Below, one piece after another: positions 16,459 through 25,835 of a stretch of DNA of 64,000 nucleotides (position 1 is its first letter; every line of letters starts with the position of its first letter). Below the pieces are notes generated by a model, which saw only the letters and a list, made by a program, of their open reading frames with translations, ran no database searches and was not told the origin of the DNA. The stretch lies in NCBI GenBank assembly GCA_027676805.1, contig JAQENU010000013.1, positions 25,692 through 89,691 of the forward strand, given 5' to 3'. The position numbers and the translations under genes are program-made. The stretch is from Coprobacillaceae bacterium UN01-12pH3A. GTDB lineage: Bacteria; Bacillota_I; Bacilli_A; Erysipelotrichales; Coprobacillaceae.

Positions 16459-17358
16459 CTAACTCCCTACCCATGTATTTTCATTAATAATCTGCAAAAA
16501 TTCAGTTAATCCAATGATCTGAATGTCCTGTCCTTTCTGCATCAGCTCATATGCTCGTTTATAATTATTTGTATCTGTCTTACCAGCACTGATCAGATAA
16601 TTCGTATTAATGTTTACTTTTTCTTGCAAAAAGCCGCCCGAAAGCGTTATATAATCTTTAATAACGGTGCCATAGCTGACATGAATACTGTCTAAGCAGA
16701 TGCATTGGTGAAAAAGAAAATGATTTGTATCCTTGCCTTCTTCTTCACGCATTTCCTGATTGCTGGCAATATCGCTCATATAAATATTTTTATAATACTG
16801 ATCTGCCATTCTTCCATATCGCACATGAATCAATTCGTGCAGTTCATCTAAGCTTCTTAATTGATAGATACTTTTTATTTTTCGAATAATACGATAACAC
16901 ATGATTGCATCTTCTAAAGCATGATGATGAGAAAAACGAAAATTAAAATACGATGCAATCCCATCTAATTTATAAGAAGGACAGTTTGGCAGCAGCTTCT
17001 TTGATAAAACAAAGGTACAAGACATATCACAGTTGGGATAGGTTAAATGATAATGATCCAAAGTCGCTCTTAAAGCCAAGGCATCCTGCTGGATATTATG
17101 TGCCAATATAACCGTATCATTGAATAGGGGCGCAATTTGTGCCCACACTTGATCAAAGGTCGGAGCCGCCGCTAACTTTCCTTCACTGATCTGATGAATA
17201 TGATAATGTCCACTTTCACTGATAAAGGGAACCGGTTTTACTCTTGAATAGAACGTATCGACAATTCGGTTGTTTTCAACAACGCAAACACCGATTGCAC
17301 ATATGCTGCTTGGATATCGATTGGCTAGTTCTAGATCAAATGCAGTATACCTTTCCAT
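16459..17358 (-). CDS. DEDD-family 3'-5' exonuclease with C-terminal BRCT-like domain
   Basis: I chose the start at 17358 because GGAGG precedes it by eight bases; the ATG five codons upstream overlaps that site. The 299-residue protein begins MERYTAFDLELANRYPS, the ExoI motif of DnaQ-like exonucleases. It has the ExoII region VILAHNIQQDALALR and the ExoIII region FRFSHHHALEDAIMCYRI. The C-terminal ~90 residues look like a BRCT domain (LSGGFLQEKVNINTNYLISA). Similar DnaQ-BRCT proteins in Firmicutes are thought to act in DNA repair. It is the first gene of an operon with the FMN lipoprotein and Gx transporter, an odd functional mix. Confidence 0.85.
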   Translation of the reverse strand: MERYTAFDLELANRYPSSICAIGVCVVENNRIVDTFYSRVKPVPFISESGHYHIHQISEGKLAAAPTFDQVWAQIAPLFNDTVILAHNIQQDALALRATLDHYHLTYPNCDMSCTFVLSKKLLPNCPSYKLDGIASYFNFRFSHHHALEDAIMCYRIIRKIKSIYQLRSLDELHELIHVRYGRMADQYYKNIYMSDIASNQEMREEEGKDTNHFLFHQCICLDSIHVSYGTVIKDYITLSGGFLQEKVNINTNYLISAGKTDTNNYKRAYELMQKGQDIQIIGLTEFLQIINENTWVGS

Positions 17359-17402
17359 CCTGTTTCCCTCCATAACGTTTATATCTTAACACAATTTAAA
17401 CA

Positions 17403-17433
17403 AATAAAAAAGGCTTCCGCCTATTCGAAAGCC
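17403..17433 (-). terminator. Terminator of the pfkA-pyk operon
   Basis: The stem GGCTTTCG/CGGAAGCC is followed on the minus strand by TTTTTTATT. Confidence 0.85.
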
Positions 17434-17445
17434 AAATTTATGTAT

Positions 17446-18873
17446 TTACTTAACTGCAACCACTAAGTTTAAGAAGTTAGTAGATCCAACTTGTCCAGGG
17501 TTTCCACCTGTAACTAAGATTTTTTCTCCAGCTTCAACACCGAATTCTTTTGCTAATTCGATAGCATAAGGCACCATGTTTTCAACTTTTGTAACAGGTT
17601 CGCAAACAATCGCATGAACTCCCCAGTTGATTGCTAAACGTTTCATTGTCATTACATGAGGTGTTGCCGCTAAAATTGGACAGCTAGGTCTGAATCTTGA
17701 GATTCTTTGAGCTGTACGTCCTGATTCAGTGAAAGCCACAATAGCCGCTACATTGAATTTGTTGGCAATTTCTGTCACTGACATGCAGATTGCTTCATCA
17801 GAATCATCATGTTTTGCAGTTCTTTCAGCTTTTCTGAATAATGATCCATGATCTAAAGCAGTTTCTGTTTTCATTGCTACTTTAGCCATAGTTTGAACAG
17901 CTTCTAATGGGTAATTCCCTTGAGCAGATTCTCCTGATAACATAACGGCATCACTACCATCAAAGATTGCATTGGCAACATCTGATACTTCTGCGCGTGT
18001 TGGTCTAGGATTCATTTGCATACTTTCTAACATTTGCGTAGCTGTAATAACCACTTTACCAACTGCATTACATTTTCTGATTAATTCTTTTTGGATCAAT
18101 GGTACATCTTCAGCAGGAACTTCTACTCCAAGGTCACCACGGGCAACCATGATTCCGTCTGCTACTTCTAAGATTTCATCCATGTTTTCAACACCTTCGC
18201 TGTTTTCGATCTTAGCGATGATTTGAACGTCAGGACGTCCGTTTTTGTCTAATAATGCTCTTACTTGTTTCACATCATCAGCACGTCTTACGAATGAAGC
18301 CGCTACATAGTTAATTCCTTGTTCACATCCGAAAGTGATATCGCTGATATCTTTTTCAGATAAGTAATCAAATCCTAATTTAATTCCTGGAACATTGATT
18401 CCACGTTTGTTTTTAACTGCTCCGTCATTTAAACAAGTCGTGATGATGTCTTTTCCTTCTACTTTTTCAACACGTAATTCTACTTGTCCGTCATTTACTA
18501 AGATAATTCCGCCAGGAATAACATCTTGGTATAATCCTTTATAAGAAATTGAGAAACGATCACTTGTTCCTTCAACATCTTCAAAGCATACAACAGAAGT
18601 TTGACCTTTTTTGAATTGGGCTACGCCCCCTTCGAAATCTCCCGTTCTGATTTCCGGTCCTTTAGTATCTAATAAAATAGCACATTCTTTTCCAGTTTCA
18701 GCCTTAATTGCTTTTACAGTTTTAATACGTCCGCCATGTTCGTCGAAATCTCCATGTGAGAAGTTTAAACGCATAACGTTCATCCCAGCATCGATTAAGC
18801 TTTCTAAAATTTCTCTTGGTTCTGAAGCAGGACCAATCGTACATACCATTTTAGTCTTTTTAATAGGTTGCAT
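17446..18873 (-). CDS. pyk: Pyruvate kinase
   Basis: A 475-residue enzyme converting phosphoenolpyruvate and ADP to pyruvate and ATP. The N-terminal KTKMVCTIGPASEPREIL, the active-site block IAKIENSEGVENMDEIL, and GIMVARGDLGVEVPAEDV are all present. The B-domain and C-domain (EIANKFNVAAIVAFTESGRTA) are complete. The extra C-terminal phosphohistidine-like domain of Bacillus pyruvate kinases is absent, as in many other bacteria. It follows pfkA by 31 bases; pfkA-pyk is a common glycolytic operon in Firmicutes. Confidence 0.96.
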   Translation of the reverse strand: MQPIKKTKMVCTIGPASEPREILESLIDAGMNVMRLNFSHGDFDEHGGRIKTVKAIKAETGKECAILLDTKGPEIRTGDFEGGVAQFKKGQTSVVCFEDVEGTSDRFSISYKGLYQDVIPGGIILVNDGQVELRVEKVEGKDIITTCLNDGAVKNKRGINVPGIKLGFDYLSEKDISDITFGCEQGINYVAASFVRRADDVKQVRALLDKNGRPDVQIIAKIENSEGVENMDEILEVADGIMVARGDLGVEVPAEDVPLIQKELIRKCNAVGKVVITATQMLESMQMNPRPTRAEVSDVANAIFDGSDAVMLSGESAQGNYPLEAVQTMAKVAMKTETALDHGSLFRKAERTAKHDDSDEAICMSVTEIANKFNVAAIVAFTESGRTAQRISRFRPSCPILAATPHVMTMKRLAINWGVHAIVCEPVTKVENMVPYAIELAKEFGVEAGEKILVTGGNPGQVGSTNFLNLVVAVK

Positions 18874-18904
18874 TTCTTTTTCTCCTTTTTATTTTAGCTT
18901 TATA

Positions 18905-19858
18905 TTAACGAAGTTTCTGATATTCTTCGTGAATATACAAATTGTAATAGTTTTCGCTTAACGCTTTTTCTATCGGTAATAACACGATCATTTCATCTTT
19001 TAAGCAGGTGCATTCTCCATCATGTCCGTCATTTAAAGCATCGACAGCATATAAACCGCAGCGTGCTGCCAATAAGCGATCACGCGCACTTGGATTGCCC
19101 CCTCTTTGAAGGTAGCCAAGAACACTGCCGCGGCATTCAATTCCGGATAACTTTTCCAGACGTGCAGCCAGCTCATGTACATTTAATACATTTTCACTGA
19201 TTAGGATCATACATTCATCTTTACGTTTTATCGAATCAATAACGAGGTCCTTTAATGCCATTTCATCTACGTTTGTCTCTGCCGTAATCACTGCATCGAC
19301 ATTCCCTGAAATTGCCCCATATACAGCAAGATCACTGCAATGGCGCCCCATTACTTCAACAAGCAGACAGCGCTCGTGGCTGCGAATCGTGTCTTTCAGC
19401 TGATCAATGCAATGGACAATCGTATTGAACGCACTGTCAAATCCAATTGTAAATTGAGTTCCCGAAATATCGTTATCAATGGTACCCGGTACACCAATAG
19501 TCGGCATCCCTGCTTTAGATAAAGCGAGAGCCCCTAAATAGCTGCCGTCACCGCCAATCACAATAATACCGTCAATCCCCGCTTCACGGGCTTTTTGAGC
19601 AGCCGCTTCCACATACTCTGTTTGTTTAAATTCTATAAAACGTGAAGATTTTAGAATTGTTCCCCCTGTTGAGGCACTTTGACTTGTTTTGTCACTATGT
19701 AGTTTCACAAAACGTCCTTCGTACAATCCTTTAAAACCGCCAATCACTCCAACTGGCTCAATATTTAAATTCGCACATCGAAGACATATTGCGTGGATGA
19801 CACTGTTCATTCCCGGAGCATCTCCGCCGGAAGTTAAAACTGCCACTTTTTTCATCAT
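18905..19858 (-). CDS. pfkA: ATP-dependent 6-phosphofructokinase
   Basis: A 317-residue enzyme phosphorylating fructose-6-phosphate. The nucleotide loop is in VAVLTSGGDAPGMNSVIH. IGGDGSYLGALAL is present, the catalytic aspartate is in GVPGTIDNDISG, and the substrate motif is VEVMGRHCSDLA. The glycine in GGDGS is diagnostic of ATP- rather than pyrophosphate-dependent enzymes. The start at 19858 has GAGGTG upstream; a second ATG follows directly. A sigma-A promoter lies at 19894-19921. It heads the operon with pyk. Confidence 0.95.
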   Translation of the reverse strand: MMKKVAVLTSGGDAPGMNSVIHAICLRCANLNIEPVGVIGGFKGLYEGRFVKLHSDKTSQSASTGGTILKSSRFIEFKQTEYVEAAAQKAREAGIDGIIVIGGDGSYLGALALSKAGMPTIGVPGTIDNDISGTQFTIGFDSAFNTIVHCIDQLKDTIRSHERCLLVEVMGRHCSDLAVYGAISGNVDAVITAETNVDEMALKDLVIDSIKRKDECMILISENVLNVHELAARLEKLSGIECRGSVLGYLQRGGNPSARDRLLAARCGLYAVDALNDGHDGECTCLKDEMIVLLPIEKALSENYYNLYIHEEYQKLR

Positions 19859-19893
19859 ATGTTCACCTCATTAAGTTCTACAATCCCTCTGAT

Positions 19894-19921
19894 ATTTTAT
19901 CATGATTTTTCTATTTTTCAA
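19894..19921 (-). promoter_or_regulatory. Promoter of pfkA-pyk
   Basis: On the minus strand TTGAAA (19916-19921) is followed after 16 bases by TAAAAT (19894-19899). Confidence 0.6.
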
Positions 19922-19937
19922 CATCTAAATAATAATT

Positions 19938-20837
19938 TCACATATTAAATTTAGCTGATTTTAACTCCATAATCATGCTAACCGCTTTCATTTTTTCAAT
20001 TAATCGCTCTACTTTAATTGTATCCCCTTTTTGCTTAGATAAAACATAATATTTTTTTAATTCATCTAAACTGTAGACACTGGTAAAAAAGGTCGGCAGT
20101 TTTCTTAAAGCACGCTCATTAATAATAGCACTCAATACTTCATCACGAGACCATGCGGTGACATTTTCACCACCGATATCATCCAGCACTAAAACATCTA
20201 CGCTTTTTAACTGATGCATAAGATCTGATTTCCCATCATTATAAGAAAACTGTTCTTTTAATTCAGCGATCAGTCCCGGTACATTGACAAAACCACAGGG
20301 GATTTTCTTTAAAGCTAATCGATAAATTAAGGCAGCCATGACGGTTGTCTTTCCATTTTGAATCGGACCGTATAAATACAGCCCCTTGTTTCCTAAATTC
20401 AAAGCCAGCTTCTGACAAACCAGCAGCACGTCTTTACGCCCTGTCAGTTCCAATTCATCCAATGGGATATCAAAAATCGATTTAGGCATATTGCAAGGTT
20501 CAATCAGCTCCAAAGTATTGCGCTTAAGCTGACGCACTGCCTCTTTAGCACAGGGATGCATGCTTAATGCCACACGCTGATTTTCAAACTGCAGTGACAT
20601 TTGATAGCCAAGGGTATTTTTAGGACACTGCTCGATACCGGGACAATGACGGCATACCTCCTTATCTTCATAATAATTGATTAATTCGATCCAGTAATCA
20701 TCCATCATGCTTCTTTTCAACTGATACGTCTGCATGAATGACTGAATGAAAGGATCTTGACATAAGGCATCTAAGTTTTCTTTTTTCATCCTGTTGATTT
20801 CACTAGGTAGTTTTACTGCCTCACTTAATTTTTTCAT
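19938..20837 (-). CDS. dnaI: Primosomal protein DnaI, helicase loader
   Basis: A 299-residue AAA+ protein. The N-terminal region has a zinc-binding cluster (CRHCPGIEQCPK, with further Cys/His), as in DnaI. The Walker A motif is in YLYGPIQNGKTTVMAA, an unusual variant with GPIQNGKT. Walker B is in VDVLVLDDIGGENVTAW. DnaI loads the replicative helicase at oriC and at restart sites. It lies 12 bases after dnaB, as in B. subtilis, where the two act together. Confidence 0.9.
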   Translation of the reverse strand: MKKLSEAVKLPSEINRMKKENLDALCQDPFIQSFMQTYQLKRSMMDDYWIELINYYEDKEVCRHCPGIEQCPKNTLGYQMSLQFENQRVALSMHPCAKEAVRQLKRNTLELIEPCNMPKSIFDIPLDELELTGRKDVLLVCQKLALNLGNKGLYLYGPIQNGKTTVMAALIYRLALKKIPCGFVNVPGLIAELKEQFSYNDGKSDLMHQLKSVDVLVLDDIGGENVTAWSRDEVLSAIINERALRKLPTFFTSVYSLDELKKYYVLSKQKGDTIKVERLIEKMKAVSMIMELKSAKFNM

Positions 20838-20849
20838 AGGTCCTCCTTA

Positions 20850-22142
20850 TTAGATACTTTTAAGCAGTGCGCGTAATTCTTCATCTGAAATATCATTTTC
20901 TTCCAAATGCTGATCTTCTTTTACGGCCTGTAATTTCTTTTCTGCTTGCTGATCTTTAAACCATTCCGGTGTAATATCCTGATTATTTTTATTTTTATAG
21001 CGAATGTAGTTTTTAGCTTCCTGCATTGCCTGTTCAACCGTGTGAATATTCTTACGTTTCCAAGTCGCGCCTATTGATTCAACAAAATCACGTGAAATGC
21101 GCTCATCATTTTGTGACCATGTCAGTTCCAGCAAAACATTGACGACCCCCGGTTCCAGGTTAAGATCGACCATTAACTTTTCGATGATGACTAAATCTCT
21201 TCGCACCGGTTTCCCCCCCTGTTTCTTTTCAATCAGTTTATACGGGGACCATGTTTCCAGTTGCTGAATATGACGTGATTTAGCGTTATCCGCCTGCTTA
21301 GAAGAAGAAAAGTTAATTGGCTGCTGGTGATAAATGCGGCTGAAGCTGCGCGGTGATTCAAGATCATTGTAATCTCTTACCTTTTTAGCTAACACATCTA
21401 AATTGATGCGCTGATGGTCAATCGCATCATAAACGAGCTGTGCCATCTGCTGACCACTGATATGATAAGCTAATCCCAGCTGCTTGACTTTTGTTTCAAC
21501 GGCCGGCGTGATCCATTTTCTTCGTACCTGCAATTCCTGAAGCTGCTTGTAGAAAAGATCTAAAGGATAATCCATCACGGGTGCTTTACTTTCTTCTTTA
21601 CGGTAATTCCCTTTATATTTTAGGATCTGTGACCCTTCTGTTGAGGTTTCATCAATGAAGAAAACTTCTTCGAAATTAGCCGTCACTTCATCATAGCCGT
21701 TCAAATCAATCTCCGGCAGACGGAACAAAAAACGGGTTTTATCATATTCCAATGATCCTAATGTACGATAAAGCAGCACATTCAACAAATCATTTTGAAA
21801 GAATTGCTGTGGACTCATCGGCATCAGCAATTCATAAAGATATTTGGTCATCTCCGATTCATAACGAATATAGCTTTTCACTAATCCGATTGCTTCTAGT
21901 TTTTTCATATTCTCTTTAACCTGATGTAAAGACAGTGACGTATAAGAAGAGATGCGGCTGTGATTCGATTCTATCGACAGCATTTTCATCACATCCACTT
22001 CAGAATATAAATACATATACAGACCATATGCTTTTGCCCCAATGATAGGCTGATAAAGCTGCGATAAAACACTGTAGGATAAAGGTGATAACTGTCCCAT
22101 CGCATAGACTTGGTAACGATCACAGCTTAATAGTTCTCCCAT
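20850..22142 (-). CDS. dnaB: Replication initiation and membrane attachment protein DnaB (Firmicute type)
   Basis: A 430-residue DnaB/DnaD-family protein. The N-terminal winged-helix region runs ~1-120 (QLSPLSYSVLSQLYQPIIG, YMYLYSE). The later DnaD-like domain includes VNVLLELTWSQNDERISRDF and the conserved YIRYKNKN. It is not the helicase called DnaB in E. coli. In B. subtilis it works with DnaD and DnaI to load helicase and attaches the origin to the membrane. It overlaps coaE by 16 bases and is followed by dnaI, the conserved order coaE-(nrdR)-dnaB-dnaI. No nrdR is present here. Confidence 0.88.
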   Translation of the reverse strand: MGELLSCDRYQVYAMGQLSPLSYSVLSQLYQPIIGAKAYGLYMYLYSEVDVMKMLSIESNHSRISSYTSLSLHQVKENMKKLEAIGLVKSYIRYESEMTKYLYELLMPMSPQQFFQNDLLNVLLYRTLGSLEYDKTRFLFRLPEIDLNGYDEVTANFEEVFFIDETSTEGSQILKYKGNYRKEESKAPVMDYPLDLFYKQLQELQVRRKWITPAVETKVKQLGLAYHISGQQMAQLVYDAIDHQRINLDVLAKKVRDYNDLESPRSFSRIYHQQPINFSSSKQADNAKSRHIQQLETWSPYKLIEKKQGGKPVRRDLVIIEKLMVDLNLEPGVVNVLLELTWSQNDERISRDFVESIGATWKRKNIHTVEQAMQEAKNYIRYKNKNNQDITPEWFKDQQAEKKLQAVKEDQHLEENDISDEELRALLKSI

Positions 22143-22726
22143 GAAATGTCTCCTTTCTTTAATTCTCGAATAAATTGATCAGCTTGTTTAATCAAATTTT
22201 CATAACTTCCATTATTATCAATTATATAATTTGCTTTTTGTTTTTTTTCTGTTAACGGCATTTGTGAATCAATCCGTGCCTTTGCTTCTGCTATAGATAA
22301 GGCGTTTCGTTTTCGCAGACGTTCTAACTGTACCTGCTCATCTACATAAACCACTAGAATCCGATCACACAGATATTCTAAGCCGGCTTCATAAAGCAAA
22401 GGAATATCCAAAAACAGCCATTCCTCTTTACTGTTTTCAATGGCTTCTTTCATCTTGTTGATGACATAAGGATGAACAATGCCTTCTAACTGCGCCTGAG
22501 CTTTTTTATCATTAAAAATGATGGTCCCTAACTTTGCCCGATCAATATTTCCCGACCCATCCATGCAGTCAAACAATTGATGTACCTGCTGGATACAGCT
22601 CTTATCCACTGTTAAAGCATCTCTTGACAGCTGATCGGCATCCACCACAAAAAAACCCTTCTCTTTTAAATATTGACTTACTGTACTCTTTCCTGATGCG
22701 ATCCCGCCGGTAATTCCTATAATCAT
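22127..22726 (-). CDS. coaE: Dephospho-CoA kinase
   Basis: A 199-residue P-loop kinase performing the last step of coenzyme A synthesis. The P-loop GITGGIASGKSTVSQYL, the DADQLSRDAL substrate motif, and the lid region RLRKRNALSIAEAKARI are all present. The length is normal. It is the first gene of a coaE-dnaB-dnaI cluster and is divergent from the PAS-EAL gene, which interrupts the usual polA-mutM-coaE order. Confidence 0.94.
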   Translation of the reverse strand: MIIGITGGIASGKSTVSQYLKEKGFFVVDADQLSRDALTVDKSCIQQVHQLFDCMDGSGNIDRAKLGTIIFNDKKAQAQLEGIVHPYVINKMKEAIENSKEEWLFLDIPLLYEAGLEYLCDRILVVYVDEQVQLERLRKRNALSIAEAKARIDSQMPLTEKKQKANYIIDNNGSYENLIKQADQFIRELKKGDISWENY

Positions 22727-22904
22727 CTTCTCACCACCATTTTCTACATTATAAACAAATTCTTCTCTACACGCAATTCTTCATCATAAAAAAACAAAGT
22801 TGAACCCATTATGAATTTTCAGTTAAATTTATCAACCCCCTTTAAAACAATATCTCCCTCTCATAAAAAGTGCTATAATATTATATTATCAAGGAGGTAA
22901 TATC

Positions 22905-24986
22905 ATGGACCAGCAACCTGCAAAATTGTCCAAAGATTTAGAATACCAATATTTAATGGAAGGTCTCAATGCCAGTGTCAGTAAGCATTTATTAGATGAG
23001 CATTTTACTTTGGTAGCGGCCAATGACCGCTATTATGAACTCTTTGGCTATACAAAAGAAGAATATGAGAACCTGTTCCACAATCGTCCTGATTTATTTT
23101 ATAAAGACAGTCCCGATGAATGGAACAGACTCTGTACAGTGGTTATCGATGCTTTAGAAAATAATAAGGGTGGGTATGAATACATCGGCCGCATGAAACA
23201 TAAAAACGGAACAAAATTATGGATTCGCATTACTGCTGTTTTTATAGATGAATATGTCAACGGTTCTCAGATTTCTTATTCCATCATGAGTGATATGACC
23301 AGCGTGATGCAGACAAAGATTGAAAAAGATGTCATACAGGATAACTTTCCCGGTCTTATAGCGAAGTATCGCCTTACCCAAAACGCTCTCAATTTCTTAG
23401 ATGGCAATCAAAGCTTTTATGCTTTCTTTAATCAAGAGCGCTCGTTTTATCTCAAAGATTTAAAATATAATAAAGCCTTACATGAAGTAATTGAGGTTTT
23501 ACCGTTGTTAAGGAAAGGAAAAAATGTCACTTTTACAATTTCTCCAATGAATCAGGATGGGGAACAATGCTTTTTAAAGATCAATGCTCAATGTGTTGAT
23601 TGGATTGATAAGGATCCTGTTTATTTACTCATCTACACAGACGTAACGGAGATCACTAAGAAAAATAAACAGTTGGAAGAATACAATCAAAGTTTGCATA
23701 CGCTGGCTTTCTCTGATGAAATCACTAAAGGATTCAACCGCCGTAAATTTGATTTAGTTGCCGGGGACCTGATTCGAACTGCTGCACCAGGTACTTACAG
23801 TATTATTTGGCTGAACCTGCAAAAATTTAAACTGTTGAATGATATTGGCGGTGTGGAAGCCGGGGATCAGGCATTAAGCTATATTCATCGTATAATCAAG
23901 GAGCATTTGCAAGACGAGGAGTGTCTGACACGTATCTTTTCCGATAACTTTGTCATTCTTTTAAAAACAATCCATCCTAAAATTATTGAAGATCGTCTCA
24001 ATACTATTATTCGGGATATCAACAGCTATAACGATAAAAATATATATAAATATTATCTGACATTTAATGCCGGCATCTATCATATTAATGACCCCCAAAT
24101 GCCGGTGACCTCAATCGAGGACTATGCCCATGCGGCAATCAAGAGTGATCATTCTATAAGAGAAGGTATGTGTCTTTACAGTTATTATATTGATACCATC
24201 CGTACTCAAATGCTTGATGAAAAAAATATTGAAAACAAAATGCGGGATGCTTTAAAAAACCAAGAATTTGAAGTTTACCTTCAGCCTAAGTATGAGGTTG
24301 AAACAAATATCATCGCAGGAGCAGAAGCCTTAATTCGCTGGAATGATCCGCAATACGGGCTGATTCCACCCAATGATTTTATTCCCCTCTTTGAATCCAA
24401 CGGCTTTATCATTCAGCTGGATCTTTTTGTATTTGAAAATGTGTGTCAGCTGCTGCAGCGCTGGCTGAAAGAGGGTCAGCCCTTAATCCCTATTTCTGTC
24501 AATATGTCAAGACTTCACTTTAAAAATAAAGATTTCTTAAATCGCTATAAAGAAATTCAAAATCATTATCAGGTTCCTTCTCAATATTTAGAAATTGAAC
24601 TCACTGAAACGATGGTATATGAAAATCCACAGGCTTTTATTACCATTATTGAGGAAATTCACAAAGCTGGTTTTAGATGCTCTATGGATGATTTTGGCAG
24701 TGGATATTCAAGCTTGAATACCCTTAAAGACATCGATGTCGATTCAATCAAATTAGATAAAGCTTTCTTTTCTTCACAAAAGATGGAAAACGAAAAAGAA
24801 AATATTATTATTCAAAGTATGCTGGAAATGGCAAAGGATTTAAAAATGACAACGGTTGCGGAAGGAATTGAAACGATCGATCAAGTTGAATTTCTGCGTC
24901 ATTCGCCATGTCATCTGATTCAAGGATATTATTTTTCTAAACCGCTTCCGATCTCTTCTTTTGAATCATTATATCTCAAAAAATAA
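22905..24986 (+). CDS. PAS - degenerate GGDEF - EAL protein, predicted c-di-GMP phosphodiesterase
   Basis: A 693-residue protein with no membrane segments. One or two PAS-like domains lie at ~20-250 (ANDRYYELFGYTKEEYENL). A GGDEF-fold domain (~260-430) has lost its active site: the GGDEF signature reads FSDNF, and the metal aspartate of DIDxFK is NLQKFK. The EAL domain (~435-690) looks complete: EALIRW, the asparagine in SVNMSRLHF, ELTET, MDDFGSGYSS, IKLDK, TVAEGIET and IQGYYFSKP. Prediction: a cytosolic c-di-GMP hydrolase whose GGDEF domain may bind GTP as a regulator. The start follows AAGGAGG. Confidence 0.92.
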   Translation: MDQQPAKLSKDLEYQYLMEGLNASVSKHLLDEHFTLVAANDRYYELFGYTKEEYENLFHNRPDLFYKDSPDEWNRLCTVVIDALENNKGGYEYIGRMKHKNGTKLWIRITAVFIDEYVNGSQISYSIMSDMTSVMQTKIEKDVIQDNFPGLIAKYRLTQNALNFLDGNQSFYAFFNQERSFYLKDLKYNKALHEVIEVLPLLRKGKNVTFTISPMNQDGEQCFLKINAQCVDWIDKDPVYLLIYTDVTEITKKNKQLEEYNQSLHTLAFSDEITKGFNRRKFDLVAGDLIRTAAPGTYSIIWLNLQKFKLLNDIGGVEAGDQALSYIHRIIKEHLQDEECLTRIFSDNFVILLKTIHPKIIEDRLNTIIRDINSYNDKNIYKYYLTFNAGIYHINDPQMPVTSIEDYAHAAIKSDHSIREGMCLYSYYIDTIRTQMLDEKNIENKMRDALKNQEFEVYLQPKYEVETNIIAGAEALIRWNDPQYGLIPPNDFIPLFESNGFIIQLDLFVFENVCQLLQRWLKEGQPLIPISVNMSRLHFKNKDFLNRYKEIQNHYQVPSQYLEIELTETMVYENPQAFITIIEEIHKAGFRCSMDDFGSGYSSLNTLKDIDVDSIKLDKAFFSSQKMENEKENIIIQSMLEMAKDLKMTTVAEGIETIDQVEFLRHSPCHLIQGYYFSKPLPISSFESLYLKK

Positions 24987-24987
24987 A

Positions 24988-25015
24988 GGAATCCACTCGG
25001 ATTCCTTTTTTATGT
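24988..25015. terminator. Bidirectional terminator between the EAL gene and mutM
   Basis: The nine-base stem AAGGAATCC/GGATTCCTT has a T-run on the plus side and an A-rich flank that gives a T-run on the minus strand. Confidence 0.85.
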
Positions 25016-25828
25016 TTTCTTACGCTGGCATTTCTTACAATAGTAAGTCCCACGTCCGCCTACTTGAATCTTTTCAATCGGACTGCCGCAAATTGGGCAA
25101 GGTGCTCCCTTTTTGCCATGGACATTTAAACGCACTTGAAATAAGCCGTCAATACCGTTTGCGCTAAAGGTATGAATGGTCGTTCCTCCTTGAGCAATCG
25201 CTTCATTTAGTACCTCAATGGAGATTGACACTAATTCTTTAACCCGTTTTAATGTCAGATGATTAGCGGGAGCAGTAGGATTGATCTTCATTCTAAAACA
25301 AATTTCATTAGCGTAGATATTGCCAATGCCTAAGATAATCGACTGATCAAGCAGGACTTCTTTAATTGGTCTTCCGGTCTTTTTAAGAAGCTGATATAAA
25401 TTCTTAGGATCAATATCAAAAGGTTCTTTACCCAATTTTGAAAGGGGAAGCTCATTGCGGTAATGATGAACATTAACAAGCTTCATACGCCCAAACTTAC
25501 GTGTGTCATAATAACGCAAATCCAAATCATCATTTAAATGAAAGATGACATGACAATGCTTCGTATAGGGTGTTTCTTTAGGAACGATATAATATTTCCC
25601 TTCCATTCTCAAATGAGAGATAAAGGCATCATTTTCCAAGACAAAGATCAAATACTTGCCAACCCGGTCAATATCGGTAATTTTTTGATGTGTGACCTGC
25701 TGAATAAACAGTTCGGTTTCATCTTCAATGATGGGGGCATAAAGGACTTCAATCGATTCAATCGTTCGATTAACGAGAGGTCCCTGCAAGGTTCTTCGGA
25801 TCGTTTCAACTTCTGGTAATTCTGGCAT
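25010..25828 (-). CDS. mutM: Formamidopyrimidine-DNA glycosylase (Fpg/MutM)
   Basis: A 272-residue repair enzyme removing 8-oxoguanine and other oxidised purines. The catalytic N-terminus MPELPEVETIRR (Pro2 and Glu3) is intact, which fixes the start. The helix-two-turn-helix region ILGIGNIYANEICFRMKI is present. A C-terminal zinc finger is formed by CPICGSPIEKIQ and YYCKKCQ. The gene begins seven bases after the polA stop, the conserved polA-mutM pair. Confidence 0.96.
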   Translation of the reverse strand: MPELPEVETIRRTLQGPLVNRTIESIEVLYAPIIEDETELFIQQVTHQKITDIDRVGKYLIFVLENDAFISHLRMEGKYYIVPKETPYTKHCHVIFHLNDDLDLRYYDTRKFGRMKLVNVHHYRNELPLSKLGKEPFDIDPKNLYQLLKKTGRPIKEVLLDQSIILGIGNIYANEICFRMKINPTAPANHLTLKRVKELVSISIEVLNEAIAQGGTTIHTFSANGIDGLFQVRLNVHGKKGAPCPICGSPIEKIQVGGRGTYYCKKCQRKKT

Positions 25829-25835
25829 CGTTCAC

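Noticed and set aside
23820..23880. IGGVEAGDQ in the EAL protein as a degenerate GGDEF signature
   Set aside because: This matches the NDxxGHxxGD helix of GGDEF domains. The true signature position is the later FSDNF.
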